DNA of 38,954 bases from an uncultured Microcaldota archaeon (lineage in GTDB: Archaea; Micrarchaeota; Micrarchaeia; Norongarragalinales; Norongarragalinaceae). Of this stretch, positions 17,603-26,942 are shown piece after piece. Position 1 is the first letter of the stretch, and the number at the start of each line of letters is the position of its first letter. The notes below the pieces were generated by a model. That model worked only from the letters and a program-made list of their open reading frames with translations. It was not told the DNA's origin and searched no databases. Where the stretch lies: positions 1-38,954 of the forward strand of contig CAITNU010000072.1 of the NCBI GenBank assembly GCA_903893865.1, in the 5' to 3' direction. The translations under genes and the position numbers were made by a program.

Positions 17603-18112
17603 ATGCCCATGCTTCCTGAAGCTATTTGGCGCCGCCGACTTGAAGCCGAACACGGCGAAATGCTTGCTTCCAACGAAAAATTCGATTGCTCGAACGATTT
17701 CACTCAGTACACTGTCAGCGTGCGCGGCCCCGGGCTTTACAAAAACGGAGGCAAACTCAGCAGGCGCGACTCGCACTCGGTGCAGATTACGCTCAAGCGC
17801 GAATATCCTTACGCCGGCGGAATCGAAGTCGTCTGGCTAACGCCGATTTTTCATCCGAACATTCATCCCGGCGATGGGAAGGTCTGCATTCAACTGCTTA
17901 ACGAGTGGAGCGAGTCGCAGAACCTCGTTAGCCTCGTCAAAGCGCTTCGCCAATTACTCGTGCAGCCGAATCCTTACAACGCGCTCGACAAAGACGCAGC
18001 GGACTTTTTTGCCGACCGCTCGGAGGACGTGAATCGCGTTCTCGGAATAAACGTCAGCGCTTTCGAGGCTACGCCGCAGCCATTGAAGCCGAAGATAATC
18101 GGTAGCAAGTGA
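17603..18112 (+). CDS. E2 ubiquitin-conjugating enzyme (UBC fold)
   Basis: LKREYPYAGGIEVVWLTPIFHPNIHPGDGKVCIQLLNEWSESQNLVSLVKALRQLLVQPNPYNALDKDAADFF; HPN motif and catalytic Cys95 (codon 17885-17887). Confidence 0.95.
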   Translation: MPMLPEAIWRRRLEAEHGEMLASNEKFDCSNDFTQYTVSVRGPGLYKNGGKLSRRDSHSVQITLKREYPYAGGIEVVWLTPIFHPNIHPGDGKVCIQLLNEWSESQNLVSLVKALRQLLVQPNPYNALDKDAADFFADRSEDVNRVLGINVSAFEATPQPLKPKIIGSK

Positions 18113-18133
18113 TTTTTTTTGGGGAAACCGCGA

Positions 18134-18241
18134 GTGGTGAAAGTCGAGGAAAAACCCGTCGTCGAGCGCGAGCCGCCGAACGAAGCGGAGTTCGATTTCA
18201 AGGAAATTTTTCTGCCGCGCAAAACCAAAGAAAAAAACTAG
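18134..18241 (+). CDS. Possible micro-ORF downstream of E2 (about 35 aa)
   Basis: GTG-start frame MVKVEEKPVVEREPPNEAEFDFKEIFLPRKTKEKN*; same strand, 21 nt after the E2 stop; too short to be sure. Confidence 0.3.
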   Translation: MVKVEEKPVVEREPPNEAEFDFKEIFLPRKTKEKN

Positions 18242-18259
18242 TGCGCTGCGCCGCAATCG

Positions 18260-21061
18260 TCACACTTTCCAATACCCTTTAGTGCGCAGGAAACGCTTCT
18301 GCTCTTCCAGCAAGTCTGCTACGAGTTCGTCTTCGTTGTTTTGCAAGCGGCCGAGCACTCGGCGCGCGGTTGCGGGGCCAACGCCGAAAGTTTCAAGCGC
18401 TAGCAGCCCGCGCCTGCCGTAACCGCTGAGCACGGCGAGAGCAGCATTGCCTTCCTTGAATTTGCGGCGCTCTTCGAAATCGAGTTCGCGGCCCTTCTTT
18501 TTTTTCTCGAAGATTTCGCGATAATCTTCCAGCGTCAAACGATTGGAACCGCAGTACGGGCAAAGCAAGGCAGCTTCCGCTTCCTTCACGGTTTTTCCGA
18601 ACGACTTTCCGCAGAAAGTGCAGTAAAGCCGCGGTCGTTTTTCGAGTAGCGTTTCCTTGAATGCTTGAACGACTTGGCTCGTTGGCTCGGCTGGCGCCAT
18701 TAGTTCGCCGAACGCGCCGAAATCAAAGAATTCTTGCGCGAGCGGAGACCATTTTCCTTTATCCGCGATTACGCGCACGGCGCAGTCGAATGCCGCGCTA
18801 GCGTCCGCGAAGCTGAGCTTGTCGAAGAAGACTTCAGCAAGCGTTTCCTCGAAAACAGGCGAATCCTTCAGCGCTTCCGACAGGCGGCGTACGCCTATAT
18901 CGCGGATTTCGCTTTTCTTGCTCACAACGCCGAATGCTTTCGCGACTCCGAGAAAACGCGTGCGGAAAAGCGACGTGTTGGGAACCGCGTTGCGGAGCAC
19001 CGCCGCAAGGTGCCTGCCACTTAATTCCTTGAAATACGCTGCTGCGCGAGTTGCGCCGATTTGCTTGCCGCACTCGAACATGCAACCGTAAGCGCTCGTT
19101 TTCACGCGCACGCCCGCGCCAGTCGCGGCGCTCATTAGCGCTGCGAGCGCGCGTCCGAGAGTTTCGTTTGCTTTCGTTCCAAGAAAGCAGTGCATCGCGA
19201 TTAGTTCGCGGTTGCTTTCGAAAACGATTTCGTTTGCGCTCGGAACAAAGAAATCGCTTTGTCGTAAAGCGAGTTCGCGCATTCGCTCTATCGCATCTTC
19301 GCTGCAAGCGTATTTTTCCTTCAGCTCGCTCGGCGTTATCTTTTTTTCGACGGCTTTTTCGAGGAGCGAAGCAACGCTTTGCGAGACGTCGCGCGTTATC
19401 GGAATCTCTTCCCCAACCCATTCCGGCACAGCAGCGCTTAAATCACGCGTCGGTTCGACGACGACTTCGTTTTCCGTCACGCTCAGCACTTTCCACGCCC
19501 TGCCGCGAGCGATGAATGTTGCGCCTTCGCCGAGATATTCCGCAACGAATTCCTCGTCGAGCGTGCCTACTGTCTTGCGCGTCGTCGCGTCTTTCACGAA
19601 GAATTTCTTAGTGTCGCGAATCGTGCTCACGTTCTCGTAATAGTAAAGCCGCGTTTTCGGAGTTGCGCGAAGCGTCGCGCCGTCGAACCAGACGCACCGC
19701 GCGTCGTGCAACTGCGCCGCGCATTTCGCTAGCTCGCCGATTTCGATTTCAGCGAATGGCGCGGCGCGCCGCACGATTTGCAGCGCACGCTCGAGTTTGA
19801 CTTCGCCGTTGCCGTCGAGGCAGAGTCCCGCGAGTTGGTGCGCGAGAACGTCTAATGCGTTCCTGCGGATTTCGAGCGGCTCGAGGAGTCCGCGGCGCGC
19901 CCGCTCGACGATTACTGCGGCTTCGAAGCAATCGAGCGCGTTTTCCGCGATTACGACGCCTTTCGGCGTTAAATGCTTGCGGTGGCCGCTTCGCCCCGTG
20001 CGCTGCAAAAAGCGCGTCGCCTGCCTAGGCGAAACGAATTGAATCGATAAATCGATTGCACCCACGTCGATTCCGAGTTCGAGCGAACTCGTGCAAACGA
20101 TGGCGCGCAGTTTGCTGCCGAATTTCTTGAATTCGCGTTCGGTTTCAACTCGCGCGTCTTTAGACAGAGATGAGTGGTGGACTGCGACGGAGTCGCGCAT
20201 CGCGGGCGACTCGAAAAGCATTGCGCTTAGTGATTCCGCGACGTAGCGCGTGTTCACGAAAAGCAGCGTTCGATTGTGCGATTCGATTAGCGCTTTAACT
20301 CGTTCGAGTTTCGCCTTGTTTTCGTTGCTTAATCCGATTCCTTCGAATTCGCCCGTGCTCGGAACGCTCGGGCACTCGATCGCTGCGTCTATTCTGCGTT
20401 CGAGCCCGCTTTTCACGATGACCGCATCTCGCGCGAGAAAGCGTGCGACTTCTTCTTCGTTTCCGACGGTGGCGCTGAGTCCGATGATTTGAAAACCGTT
20501 TTTCGTTTTCTCGCGCAGCCGCTGTAATCCTAACGACAGTTGGATTCCGCGCTTGCTGTCGGCGAGTTCGTGCACTTCGTCTACGACGACGAACCGCACG
20601 TTTTCAAGCGCGTTGCTGAGCACAGGCGCAACGAGCATGCTTTGAAGCGTTTCTGGAGTCGTCACGAAAATTTCTGCTGGCTTGTCGCGCTGTTTTTTGC
20701 GTTCGTTTTGAGTTGTGTCGCCGTGGCGCACCGTAATGCTTATTCCGAGGAGTGCACACCACGATTCGAGGCGTTCGAGCATGTCGCGGTTGAGCGCGCG
20801 CAACGGCGTGACGTAAAGCGCTTTGATTCCTTGTTTTTGCGGCAAACCGCCTTCAGCCTGCGCTTCCTCGTCGTGCGCGTCAAGGATTTTCGATAGAATG
20901 GGAAGAAAAGCGACTTCGCTTTTCCCGAAGCCGGTGGGCGCTATCGCGAGAACGTTTTTGCCAGCGAGCAGTAGCGGTATCGCTTTCTCCTGGATTTCAG
21001 TCCACTCGGTGAAACCTTTTGCTTTCGCGACGCGGACGACTTCGCTGCGCAGTTGAGCCAT
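18260..21061 (-). CDS. lhr: Lhr-type superfamily 2 helicase with C-terminal zinc ribbon and HhH-like end
   Basis: APTGFGKSEVAFLP, VVDEVHELADSKRG, GLSATVGN, LELGIDVGAIDLSIQ, QRTGRSGHR; C-terminal CTFCGK...CPYCGS and FGVGPATARRVLGRL. Confidence 0.92.
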   Translation of the reverse strand: MAQLRSEVVRVAKAKGFTEWTEIQEKAIPLLLAGKNVLAIAPTGFGKSEVAFLPILSKILDAHDEEAQAEGGLPQKQGIKALYVTPLRALNRDMLERLESWCALLGISITVRHGDTTQNERKKQRDKPAEIFVTTPETLQSMLVAPVLSNALENVRFVVVDEVHELADSKRGIQLSLGLQRLREKTKNGFQIIGLSATVGNEEEVARFLARDAVIVKSGLERRIDAAIECPSVPSTGEFEGIGLSNENKAKLERVKALIESHNRTLLFVNTRYVAESLSAMLFESPAMRDSVAVHHSSLSKDARVETEREFKKFGSKLRAIVCTSSLELGIDVGAIDLSIQFVSPRQATRFLQRTGRSGHRKHLTPKGVVIAENALDCFEAAVIVERARRGLLEPLEIRRNALDVLAHQLAGLCLDGNGEVKLERALQIVRRAAPFAEIEIGELAKCAAQLHDARCVWFDGATLRATPKTRLYYYENVSTIRDTKKFFVKDATTRKTVGTLDEEFVAEYLGEGATFIARGRAWKVLSVTENEVVVEPTRDLSAAVPEWVGEEIPITRDVSQSVASLLEKAVEKKITPSELKEKYACSEDAIERMRELALRQSDFFVPSANEIVFESNRELIAMHCFLGTKANETLGRALAALMSAATGAGVRVKTSAYGCMFECGKQIGATRAAAYFKELSGRHLAAVLRNAVPNTSLFRTRFLGVAKAFGVVSKKSEIRDIGVRRLSEALKDSPVFEETLAEVFFDKLSFADASAAFDCAVRVIADKGKWSPLAQEFFDFGAFGELMAPAEPTSQVVQAFKETLLEKRPRLYCTFCGKSFGKTVKEAEAALLCPYCGSNRLTLEDYREIFEKKKKGRELDFEERRKFKEGNAALAVLSGYGRRGLLALETFGVGPATARRVLGRLQNNEDELVADLLEEQKRFLRTKGYWKV

Positions 21062-21119
21062 GGAACGTAAGAAAACGCGGAGCCGCGCTTTATTGTTTTC
21101 GCTGCCTTGCTTCCGGTGA

Positions 21120-21629
21120 TTATTTTTGAGCGATAGGTTTCGGCGCCTCGAGTTTCGGCGCGAACAGGTGAAGCGAGCCTTCCTCTGGCTTCACGATGAT
21201 TTTTTTAGTTTTCCTGTCGGGCTTCAATTCGATATCGAGAATATTGAAATCAATAAGTCTGTTGACGAACGTGCGTCCTTGTTTTGTTAAAAACTCCGGC
21301 GCTGGCTTGTAAGCGAGTTGTTTTATTTTTAGTGAATAAAGCGCTTGCCTAACCAGTTCCTCGCCTGGCGGGATTCCATATTTTTTGTAGAAGTTTTTGT
21401 CCTGCAACGCGACAATTTGTTTTATTTCGCCGTTAGAATCAAAGCGGATTCCGCCGAAGACTTCATTACCTCGCATCAAGTACAGGCCTTTCGATCCAGT
21501 GATGTAAGCTCGGCCGTACTTCTCGACTTTCCATAAAAGTCTTTTTTCAAGCGCGTTGACTTGTTTTTTTTCTTGGCTGGTCAAACTGTCTCGCAAAACA
21601 ACTCGGTATTCCTGCAAGTCAACACCCAT
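21120..21629 (-). CDS. Hypothetical protein
   Basis: 169-aa ORF, MGVDLQEYRVVLRDSLTSQEKKQVNALEKRLLWKVEKYGRAYITGSKG...; no family recognised. Confidence 0.65.
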   Translation of the reverse strand: MGVDLQEYRVVLRDSLTSQEKKQVNALEKRLLWKVEKYGRAYITGSKGLYLMRGNEVFGGIRFDSNGEIKQIVALQDKNFYKKYGIPPGEELVRQALYSLKIKQLAYKPAPEFLTKQGRTFVNRLIDFNILDIELKPDRKTKKIIVKPEEGSLHLFAPKLEAPKPIAQK

Positions 21630-21729
21630 TCTTTTAGCGAGAACGAAGTCTTTAATTCTTGCGCCAATCCAGCGCTCCTAAAAAACTACTTAAAACCGAG
21701 TAACGTAACGGTAAGCGTGAAAGCGTAAC

Positions 21730-22416
21730 GTGAAACCCTCAAAACTCCATCTGCTTGCCGAGCTATGCAAGCGCGGCGCCAGCGCCGCGCCAGTCCGCGC
21801 TACGACGATTGACCTCGCTCGTTCGCTCGGCGCGTCGCAGCAAACGGTTTCGCGCTGGCTCGCCGAACTCGAGCGCGAAGCGCTCGTCGAACGCCGCGGC
21901 AAAAACGTGGCGTTTTCGCGTCAAGGTCGTGCGGAAATTGAGGGGCTCGTGCAAGCGCTCGGGAAAACGCGCGAACCAACGTCCAAACCGAAGAAAGAAA
22001 AACTCGTTTTGCGCGGCGTAGTCGTGAAAGGCTTAGGCGAAGGCGCGAAATTCTTGTCGTTGCCAGGTTATTCTCGCCAACTGTCCGCGGTGTTGGGTTG
22101 GAAGCCGTTTCCAGGAACGCTGAACTTGAAGCTCGACGCGGAGAGCTCGAAAGTCAAGAAGAGTCTTGAATCGATGGATGGCGTTAGCGTCAAGAGTTTC
22201 GTTGAGGGCAACAAGCGCTTCGGGAGCGTCAAACTTTTTCAGTGCGTGATTAAAGCGAACAAAAGGGAAGCGCGAGGCGCGGTGATTCTACCCGAGGAAT
22301 CTTTTTACGGCGAGAGCGTGCTGGAAGTAATTGCGCCGTTTAACTTGCGGAAAAAACTGGCGCTGAAGAATCGTGTTCTGATTAAAATTAGCGTTTGCGC
22401 TGTTCAATCATTCTAG
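21730..22416 (+). CDS. ribK: CTP-dependent riboflavin kinase with N-terminal HTH
   Basis: HTH (DLARSLGASQQTVSRWLAELEREALVERRG) fused to VLRGVVVKGLGEGAKFLSLPGYSRQLSAVLGWKPFPGTLNLKL. Confidence 0.92.
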   Translation: MKPSKLHLLAELCKRGASAAPVRATTIDLARSLGASQQTVSRWLAELEREALVERRGKNVAFSRQGRAEIEGLVQALGKTREPTSKPKKEKLVLRGVVVKGLGEGAKFLSLPGYSRQLSAVLGWKPFPGTLNLKLDAESSKVKKSLESMDGVSVKSFVEGNKRFGSVKLFQCVIKANKREARGAVILPEESFYGESVLEVIAPFNLRKKLALKNRVLIKISVCAVQSF

Positions 22417-22807
22417 TGACTTGATTTGGTTTCAAAATAGTGCCCAGTCGTGCTCCTCGAATTTTTTCGCTCAGTTGAGTAGGCAAGTCTGTATGGTGCG
22501 TAAACCCGATCACGGTTATTTTGCTTCCAGTCGAAGAAAAGTGTACGGTTCTGTTGTTTTTCAAAAACTTTTTCTTAATCCACCGAATGTCTTCCTGCTT
22601 TAACGGAGTTTTAGGTTCGTGAGTCAATGTTAATTTTAGTGCGCGTCCGTTCGCGAGTTCAGTAATTTTGAATTGCGGCGTGAATTTGCCACCGTACCCG
22701 GTTTTCAGTAATCCGCTTACTTTCAACATGCCGTCTATAACCGGAATGCCTGAAATGCCCATGGTTTCTCCCTCCCAAACGTTTACGCAATGCATTATGA
22801 CTTGCAA
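22388..22807 (-). CDS. Hypothetical protein
   Basis: 139-aa ORF converging on and overlapping the ribK 3' end; composition unlike neighbours. Confidence 0.6.
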   Translation of the reverse strand: MQVIMHCVNVWEGETMGISGIPVIDGMLKVSGLLKTGYGGKFTPQFKITELANGRALKLTLTHEPKTPLKQEDIRWIKKKFLKNNRTVHFSSTGSKITVIGFTHHTDLPTQLSEKIRGARLGTILKPNQVTRMIEQRKR

Positions 22808-22938
22808 CAGTTTAAAACAATTTCCTTTCGAGTATTTGTGCCAAAGAAGATTTCGCCCGTCACTTTCAACTACTCGTTTTCGCGTAATTCGTTAATACTT
22901 GCGGCAGATTTTAAACCATATTTTTTCTTAATTCTAAC

Positions 22939-23778
22939 GTGAAGGTTTACAAGCTCGTTGCGTCAGCGCTGCTCGCGGGACTCGCCATATTCTTCCAGTT
23001 CTACAACGGCGTGCTCGGCGTGCAAACCGGTTTCGGTATGACCGTCGATTTAGCCGCGCTACCCGTCTTAATCGCGCTCTTCGTTCTCGGCTTCGAGTAC
23101 GCGTTCGAAACGCTCCTCGTCTTAACGCTCGCAATCGCGCTAATCGCGGAAACCGGTTACATCGGAGCGATAACGAAGTTCGCTGCGACGCTGCCCATGA
23201 TTGCTTTGCCAGCGCTTTACGTCGTCGCCTTCAAGAAAAAGCTCGATTTCGCGCGCGTTCTCGCGCTCGTGCTCCTCGGCTCGCTCGCCGTCGTAGCGAT
23301 CTTCGCTTTGCTCTCATACCCGTCGCTCTTCGCTTCAACGAATTTCGGCGGCATTCCGCTCGCGGGCGTTTATCTAATCGGCTTGCTGCCAGTCGCTTTG
23401 ATGGCGCTCGTTTCGCTCGCGCTTTACGCTTTTCTCGCGAAAGACGCGGAAGCGGACGCGTTGATGAAGCTCTCTAGCGTCAAGCACGCGGTGTTCGTGC
23501 TCGTTCTCGCTCTCGCAATCCGCGGAATTTCAATGGTAATCGCTAACGCTTTCTTTGCGGGACCGCTTTTCTTCAAGCTCTCGCCGCAGCAATTCATTTC
23601 GTTTCTTGAATCGCTTAATTTGCCTTTGTTCGGTACAGGCAGCGCTTGGTTTGCCGTGATTTTCTTTTGGAATGTGGTGCAAGGCGCGCTTGAATTCGGC
23701 CTCGCATGGCTAATCGCTTACAAGTTCGCTTTCGCCAAGCGCTACGGCGGCTTGCCGGGCGTGCCGACCGCCGCTTGA
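22939..23778 (+). CDS. Multi-pass membrane protein; probable ECF transporter substrate-binding (S) component
   Basis: Multiple hydrophobic helices; directly upstream of ECF A and T components. Confidence 0.75.
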   Translation: MKVYKLVASALLAGLAIFFQFYNGVLGVQTGFGMTVDLAALPVLIALFVLGFEYAFETLLVLTLAIALIAETGYIGAITKFAATLPMIALPALYVVAFKKKLDFARVLALVLLGSLAVVAIFALLSYPSLFASTNFGGIPLAGVYLIGLLPVALMALVSLALYAFLAKDAEADALMKLSSVKHAVFVLVLALAIRGISMVIANAFFAGPLFFKLSPQQFISFLESLNLPLFGTGSAWFAVIFFWNVVQGALEFGLAWLIAYKFAFAKRYGGLPGVPTAA

Positions 23779-23800
23779 TTGAACGGATGAGGTTTTTCGA

Positions 23801-24547
23801 TTGAGCGATAACACAGTGGAATTAACCGACGTCAGTTTTTCTTACGCTGGCGCTCCAGCGCGGTCGCGCGCTCTCGACGGCGTTTCGTTGGAAATCAAAC
23901 GCGGCGAATTCGTCGCGCTTATGGGTCGCACAGGCTGCGGAAAAACAACGCTGCTGCTCACACTCAACGGCGTTATTCCCAAAACAATCGGCGGCGCGTT
24001 CGCGGGGCAAGTGCGCGTATTCGGGGAAGACGTTGCTGGCCGCAGCGTCGCGCAAATGAGCGAGCGAGTTGCATTCGTTTTTCAGGACGCGAACGACCAA
24101 CTTTTTTGCGAAACAGCGCGAGAAGAAATCGCTTTCGGCTTGCGCTTGCGCGGCGCAAGCGAGAACGAAATCAGCAAGCGCGTTTCCGAATCGCTTGGCC
24201 GCGTAGGCTTGCGCGGCTTCGAGGAACGCGACCCGTTCTCTCTCTCCCAAGGGCAAAAACAAAAGCTCTGCCTCGCCACCGCGATAGCGAGCGGCGCGCC
24301 GCTGGTTGCGTTAGACGAACCGATAGCAAGCCTTGACTACGAGAACGCGAAACACGTTTACGAAATTTTGAGTGCGTTGAAACGAAGCGGGAAAACAATC
24401 GTCGCTGTCGAGCACGACGCGGAGTTCGCAGCCAAACACACGGACCGAGTAATCGTCATCGAAGATGGCGCGATTGCGGAAGACGGTGGCGCCTCGCTCT
24501 TGAAATCTAAGCGCGTCGAACGCTACGGAATAAAACGCTTGAAATGA
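23801..24547 (+). CDS. ecfA: ECF transporter ATPase (A) component
   Basis: Walker A GRTGCGKTT, LSQGQKQK signature, LVALDEPIASLD Walker B. Confidence 0.9.
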   Translation: MSDNTVELTDVSFSYAGAPARSRALDGVSLEIKRGEFVALMGRTGCGKTTLLLTLNGVIPKTIGGAFAGQVRVFGEDVAGRSVAQMSERVAFVFQDANDQLFCETAREEIAFGLRLRGASENEISKRVSESLGRVGLRGFEERDPFSLSQGQKQKLCLATAIASGAPLVALDEPIASLDYENAKHVYEILSALKRSGKTIVAVEHDAEFAAKHTDRVIVIEDGAIAEDGGASLLKSKRVERYGIKRLK

Positions 24548-25158
24548 ATGACGCTGAAGTGAATTCAATGCTTAAATATTTTCCCGCGCAAAGCCTGCTG
24601 CATTCCCTTGACGCGAGAGCGAAAATCATCGCGCTGATTGCGCTGACTGCGCTCTTCGTCTTCCTTCCCCTCGCGTATTCGGCTCTCGCGCTTCCTTTCG
24701 CGCTCGCGCTTTGGGTTACGTCGCGAATTCCTTTGCGCAAAATTCTCGAGCAAAAGTTTCTGCTCCTCGTCGCGTTGGCGCCGTTCGTTTTCCGCCTCGC
24801 TTACGAAAAAAGTTTTTACGTCGGCGCGCTAGCCGGCGCGTTCAACGCCTGCTACGCGCTCGGGATCATTCTGCTCGCTGAGTTGTTCGTTTTCACGACG
24901 CGAAACGCCGACGCGCGGCGCGCGTTATTGTTTTTTCGAGTGCCGAAACGCGTCGCATTCGAGTTCGCGCTCGCGTTGCAGGCGCTGCCGCTGTTGCAGG
25001 AAAAAGTTTTGCGCGTGCGAATCGCGCAGCAATCGCGCGGCGGCCGCACGCGCGACTCTTTCGCGCTGCTTAATCCAGTTTTGCACGGCATTTTTTTGCG
25101 CGCGCGCAAGCTTGCGATCGCGCTCGAGAGCCGCGGCTTTGACGCCGAACGGCTTTGA
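24544..25158 (+). CDS. ecfT: ECF transporter transmembrane (T) component
   Basis: LDARAKIIALIALTALFVFLPL and C-terminal QALPLLQEKVLRVRIAQQSRGGR typical of EcfT; overlaps the A component stop. Confidence 0.85.
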   Translation: MNDAEVNSMLKYFPAQSLLHSLDARAKIIALIALTALFVFLPLAYSALALPFALALWVTSRIPLRKILEQKFLLLVALAPFVFRLAYEKSFYVGALAGAFNACYALGIILLAELFVFTTRNADARRALLFFRVPKRVAFEFALALQALPLLQEKVLRVRIAQQSRGGRTRDSFALLNPVLHGIFLRARKLAIALESRGFDAERL

Positions 25159-25636
25159 AAACAATAGGCGCATGCCACGTTTTCCGAAATAGGCTGTTTT
25201 TTGCGCCTCGGATTTTTTTCTCGAGCAGTTTCTCCAATTTTTTATTTTTCAAAAACCGAAATAGGCAGGAAAACGATTTGAGCGCGATTTAAGCCGTTTT
25301 TTTATTTTTTTATTAGCTGAAAAACGAAAAAAGCGGAAAAAACAGAAAAAAATTAAAAGCGCGCTGAAAAAATGCGAAAACGCGGTTTTTTGCGCGATCG
25401 CTCCCGGACCAGCGTGCAAAACGTCAGATATAGGCAGGTTTTGCTTTCAGCGACTGAATTTTTTATAAAACTAATTGTTTTCCAATAGTTTTTGATTGTT
25501 TTACTGAAAAAATTTTTGTTTTTCAGCAGGCCGGTTTCAGTACGCTTCAATCGCTTTTTGAAATTTTTTTCCAGATAGTGCTCCAGTTGTGCACTAGTTT
25601 TTAGTATACTTAGTTAGCTGCGTTAATTTTGTTAAT

Positions 25637-25666
25637 CTCGTATGCGAGAGAAAACATTTATAAACA
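25637..25666 (+). promoter_or_regulatory. Inverted repeat CTCG-TATG-CGAG followed by TATA-like box (TTTATAAAC)
   Basis: Palindrome at 25637-25648 and TATA-like element at about 25658-25666 upstream of the ATG at 25718. Confidence 0.45.
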
Positions 25667-25717
25667 ATCTCTACTTAGTAAACAAAGTTAATTTATTTGC
25701 CGCTGGCGGTGGTTCAT

Positions 25718-26041
25718 ATGAATACGAAGTTGATTCGAGTGGATGAAGAAGTGTTTGAAGAGCTTCACACGCTCGCCGGAAAACTGCAAATGCGCGAGGG
25801 AAGGCGCATAAGTGTCAACGCGGCCTTGCGCTCGCTTTTGTTTACGAAAAGCGAGCGAAAATTCGAAGAAAAAACGCCTGAAATTCATTCCGATATGAAC
25901 TTGAAAAAAAGCGTTTCTGCTTCCAAAACTTCTAAAAAAATCAAAAAATCCGGCAAGAAACTCGTCGCGGGCGAAGCGAACGTCAGTCTCGATCCCATGC
26001 GTCGTTTTTCGCTCAAGCACAAGAAATTCGTCGCGGAGTAA
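25718..26041 (+). CDS. Small DNA-binding/antitoxin-like protein (VapB/RHH-like N-terminus)
   Basis: MNTKLIRVDEEVFEELHTLAGKLQMREGRRISVNAALRSLLF followed by a basic Lys-rich tail. Confidence 0.65.
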   Translation: MNTKLIRVDEEVFEELHTLAGKLQMREGRRISVNAALRSLLFTKSERKFEEKTPEIHSDMNLKKSVSASKTSKKIKKSGKKLVAGEANVSLDPMRRFSLKHKKFVAE

Positions 26042-26095
26042 CGAGTTTCAGAGCGAGCAAAAGAGTTTTTAACTCGCGTCGGCGTAAAAAGGAGC

Positions 26096-26365
26096 ATGGC
26101 GGACTCAATAAAAAAATTCATCGGCAGCATTCTCGACCGCGCGAAAGGCGGCTTGCGCCGCTTCGTCGCTTTCTCCATGATAATGTTTTTCATCGGAACC
26201 GTATTCGGCTTCTTCATTCTGGCTCTCGCAGAAAAAACCAGCGTACCTGCGACGTATTGGCTCATGGTTCCTATTGTTCTCGCGCTATTGGCGTACGCTT
26301 CGAGTGAAATCGCTTTCGTATTGTTCATTCTCATGCTCGGCCTAATGCTCGTCGTATTCCTTTGA
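26096..26365 (+). CDS. Small membrane protein (2-3 TM)
   Basis: 89-aa ORF with hydrophobic segments MIMFFIGTVFGFFILAL and MVPIVLALLAYA...FVLFILMLGLMLVVFL. Confidence 0.7.
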   Translation: MADSIKKFIGSILDRAKGGLRRFVAFSMIMFFIGTVFGFFILALAEKTSVPATYWLMVPIVLALLAYASSEIAFVLFILMLGLMLVVFL

Positions 26366-26390
26366 CAATTCAGTTTTCGGAGGTTTTTTA

Positions 26391-26942
26391 GTGGCATACA
26401 AACCAATGCGCAAAACAACGATAATCGACGTAGGCGCCTTTCAAGTTAATCTTAACCCGTGCGGAAACGGATTTAATTTTACTGTTAGAGGCCTAGCGCG
26501 TCGTTCAGATACACACGCCGGTAACTTTCCGGACTCTGACGTTCAGACGCACTTCTCGAACGTGTTGAATTTGATACACTCTAAAGGAGAAGGAATTCCA
26601 GTTTATCTTAAAACACCTAGCGGCAAATTAATTCCCATTGACAAAGCAAAACTGAATCCTAACTACACAATTGTTTATGGCGAACCTGGCCCGAAAATTA
26701 ACCAGAAAAAACTCGGACTAGTTACAAAAAAGGTCGTTGCAGTGGCCGCGCTAGCTGACCTCCTTAAATCGAAGCATAGCGAGCAAGCGCTCAATGCATT
26801 CTTTGACATTCTCCCGTTATCCCAGAAAATAACCAAACACGTTTCCGCAAGCGACCCGCGGATTTCACCGCGAATTTCAGATAAATTCGCCCGCGGGTTT
26901 TTTATTCAAACCGGCATTAAAGGCGGTAAGACGCTAAGATGA
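26391..26942 (+). CDS. Hypothetical protein
   Basis: 183-aa ORF preceded by GGAGGT (26380s); no family recognised. Confidence 0.65.
   Translation: MAYKPMRKTTIIDVGAFQVNLNPCGNGFNFTVRGLARRSDTHAGNFPDSDVQTHFSNVLNLIHSKGEGIPVYLKTPSGKLIPIDKAKLNPNYTIVYGEPGPKINQKKLGLVTKKVVAVAALADLLKSKHSEQALNAFFDILPLSQKITKHVSASDPRISPRISDKFARGFFIQTGIKGGKTLR

Noticed and set aside
13354-18112. Bacterial CBASS/Bil-type antiviral Ub-like operon
   Set aside because: No CD-NTase or effector nearby, a separate RING-like component is present, and the surroundings are housekeeping genes; a defence role cannot be excluded but is not supported
25159-25717. CRISPR array or leader
   Set aside because: AT-rich with short scattered motif copies at irregular spacing; no direct repeats of CRISPR length and no cas genes
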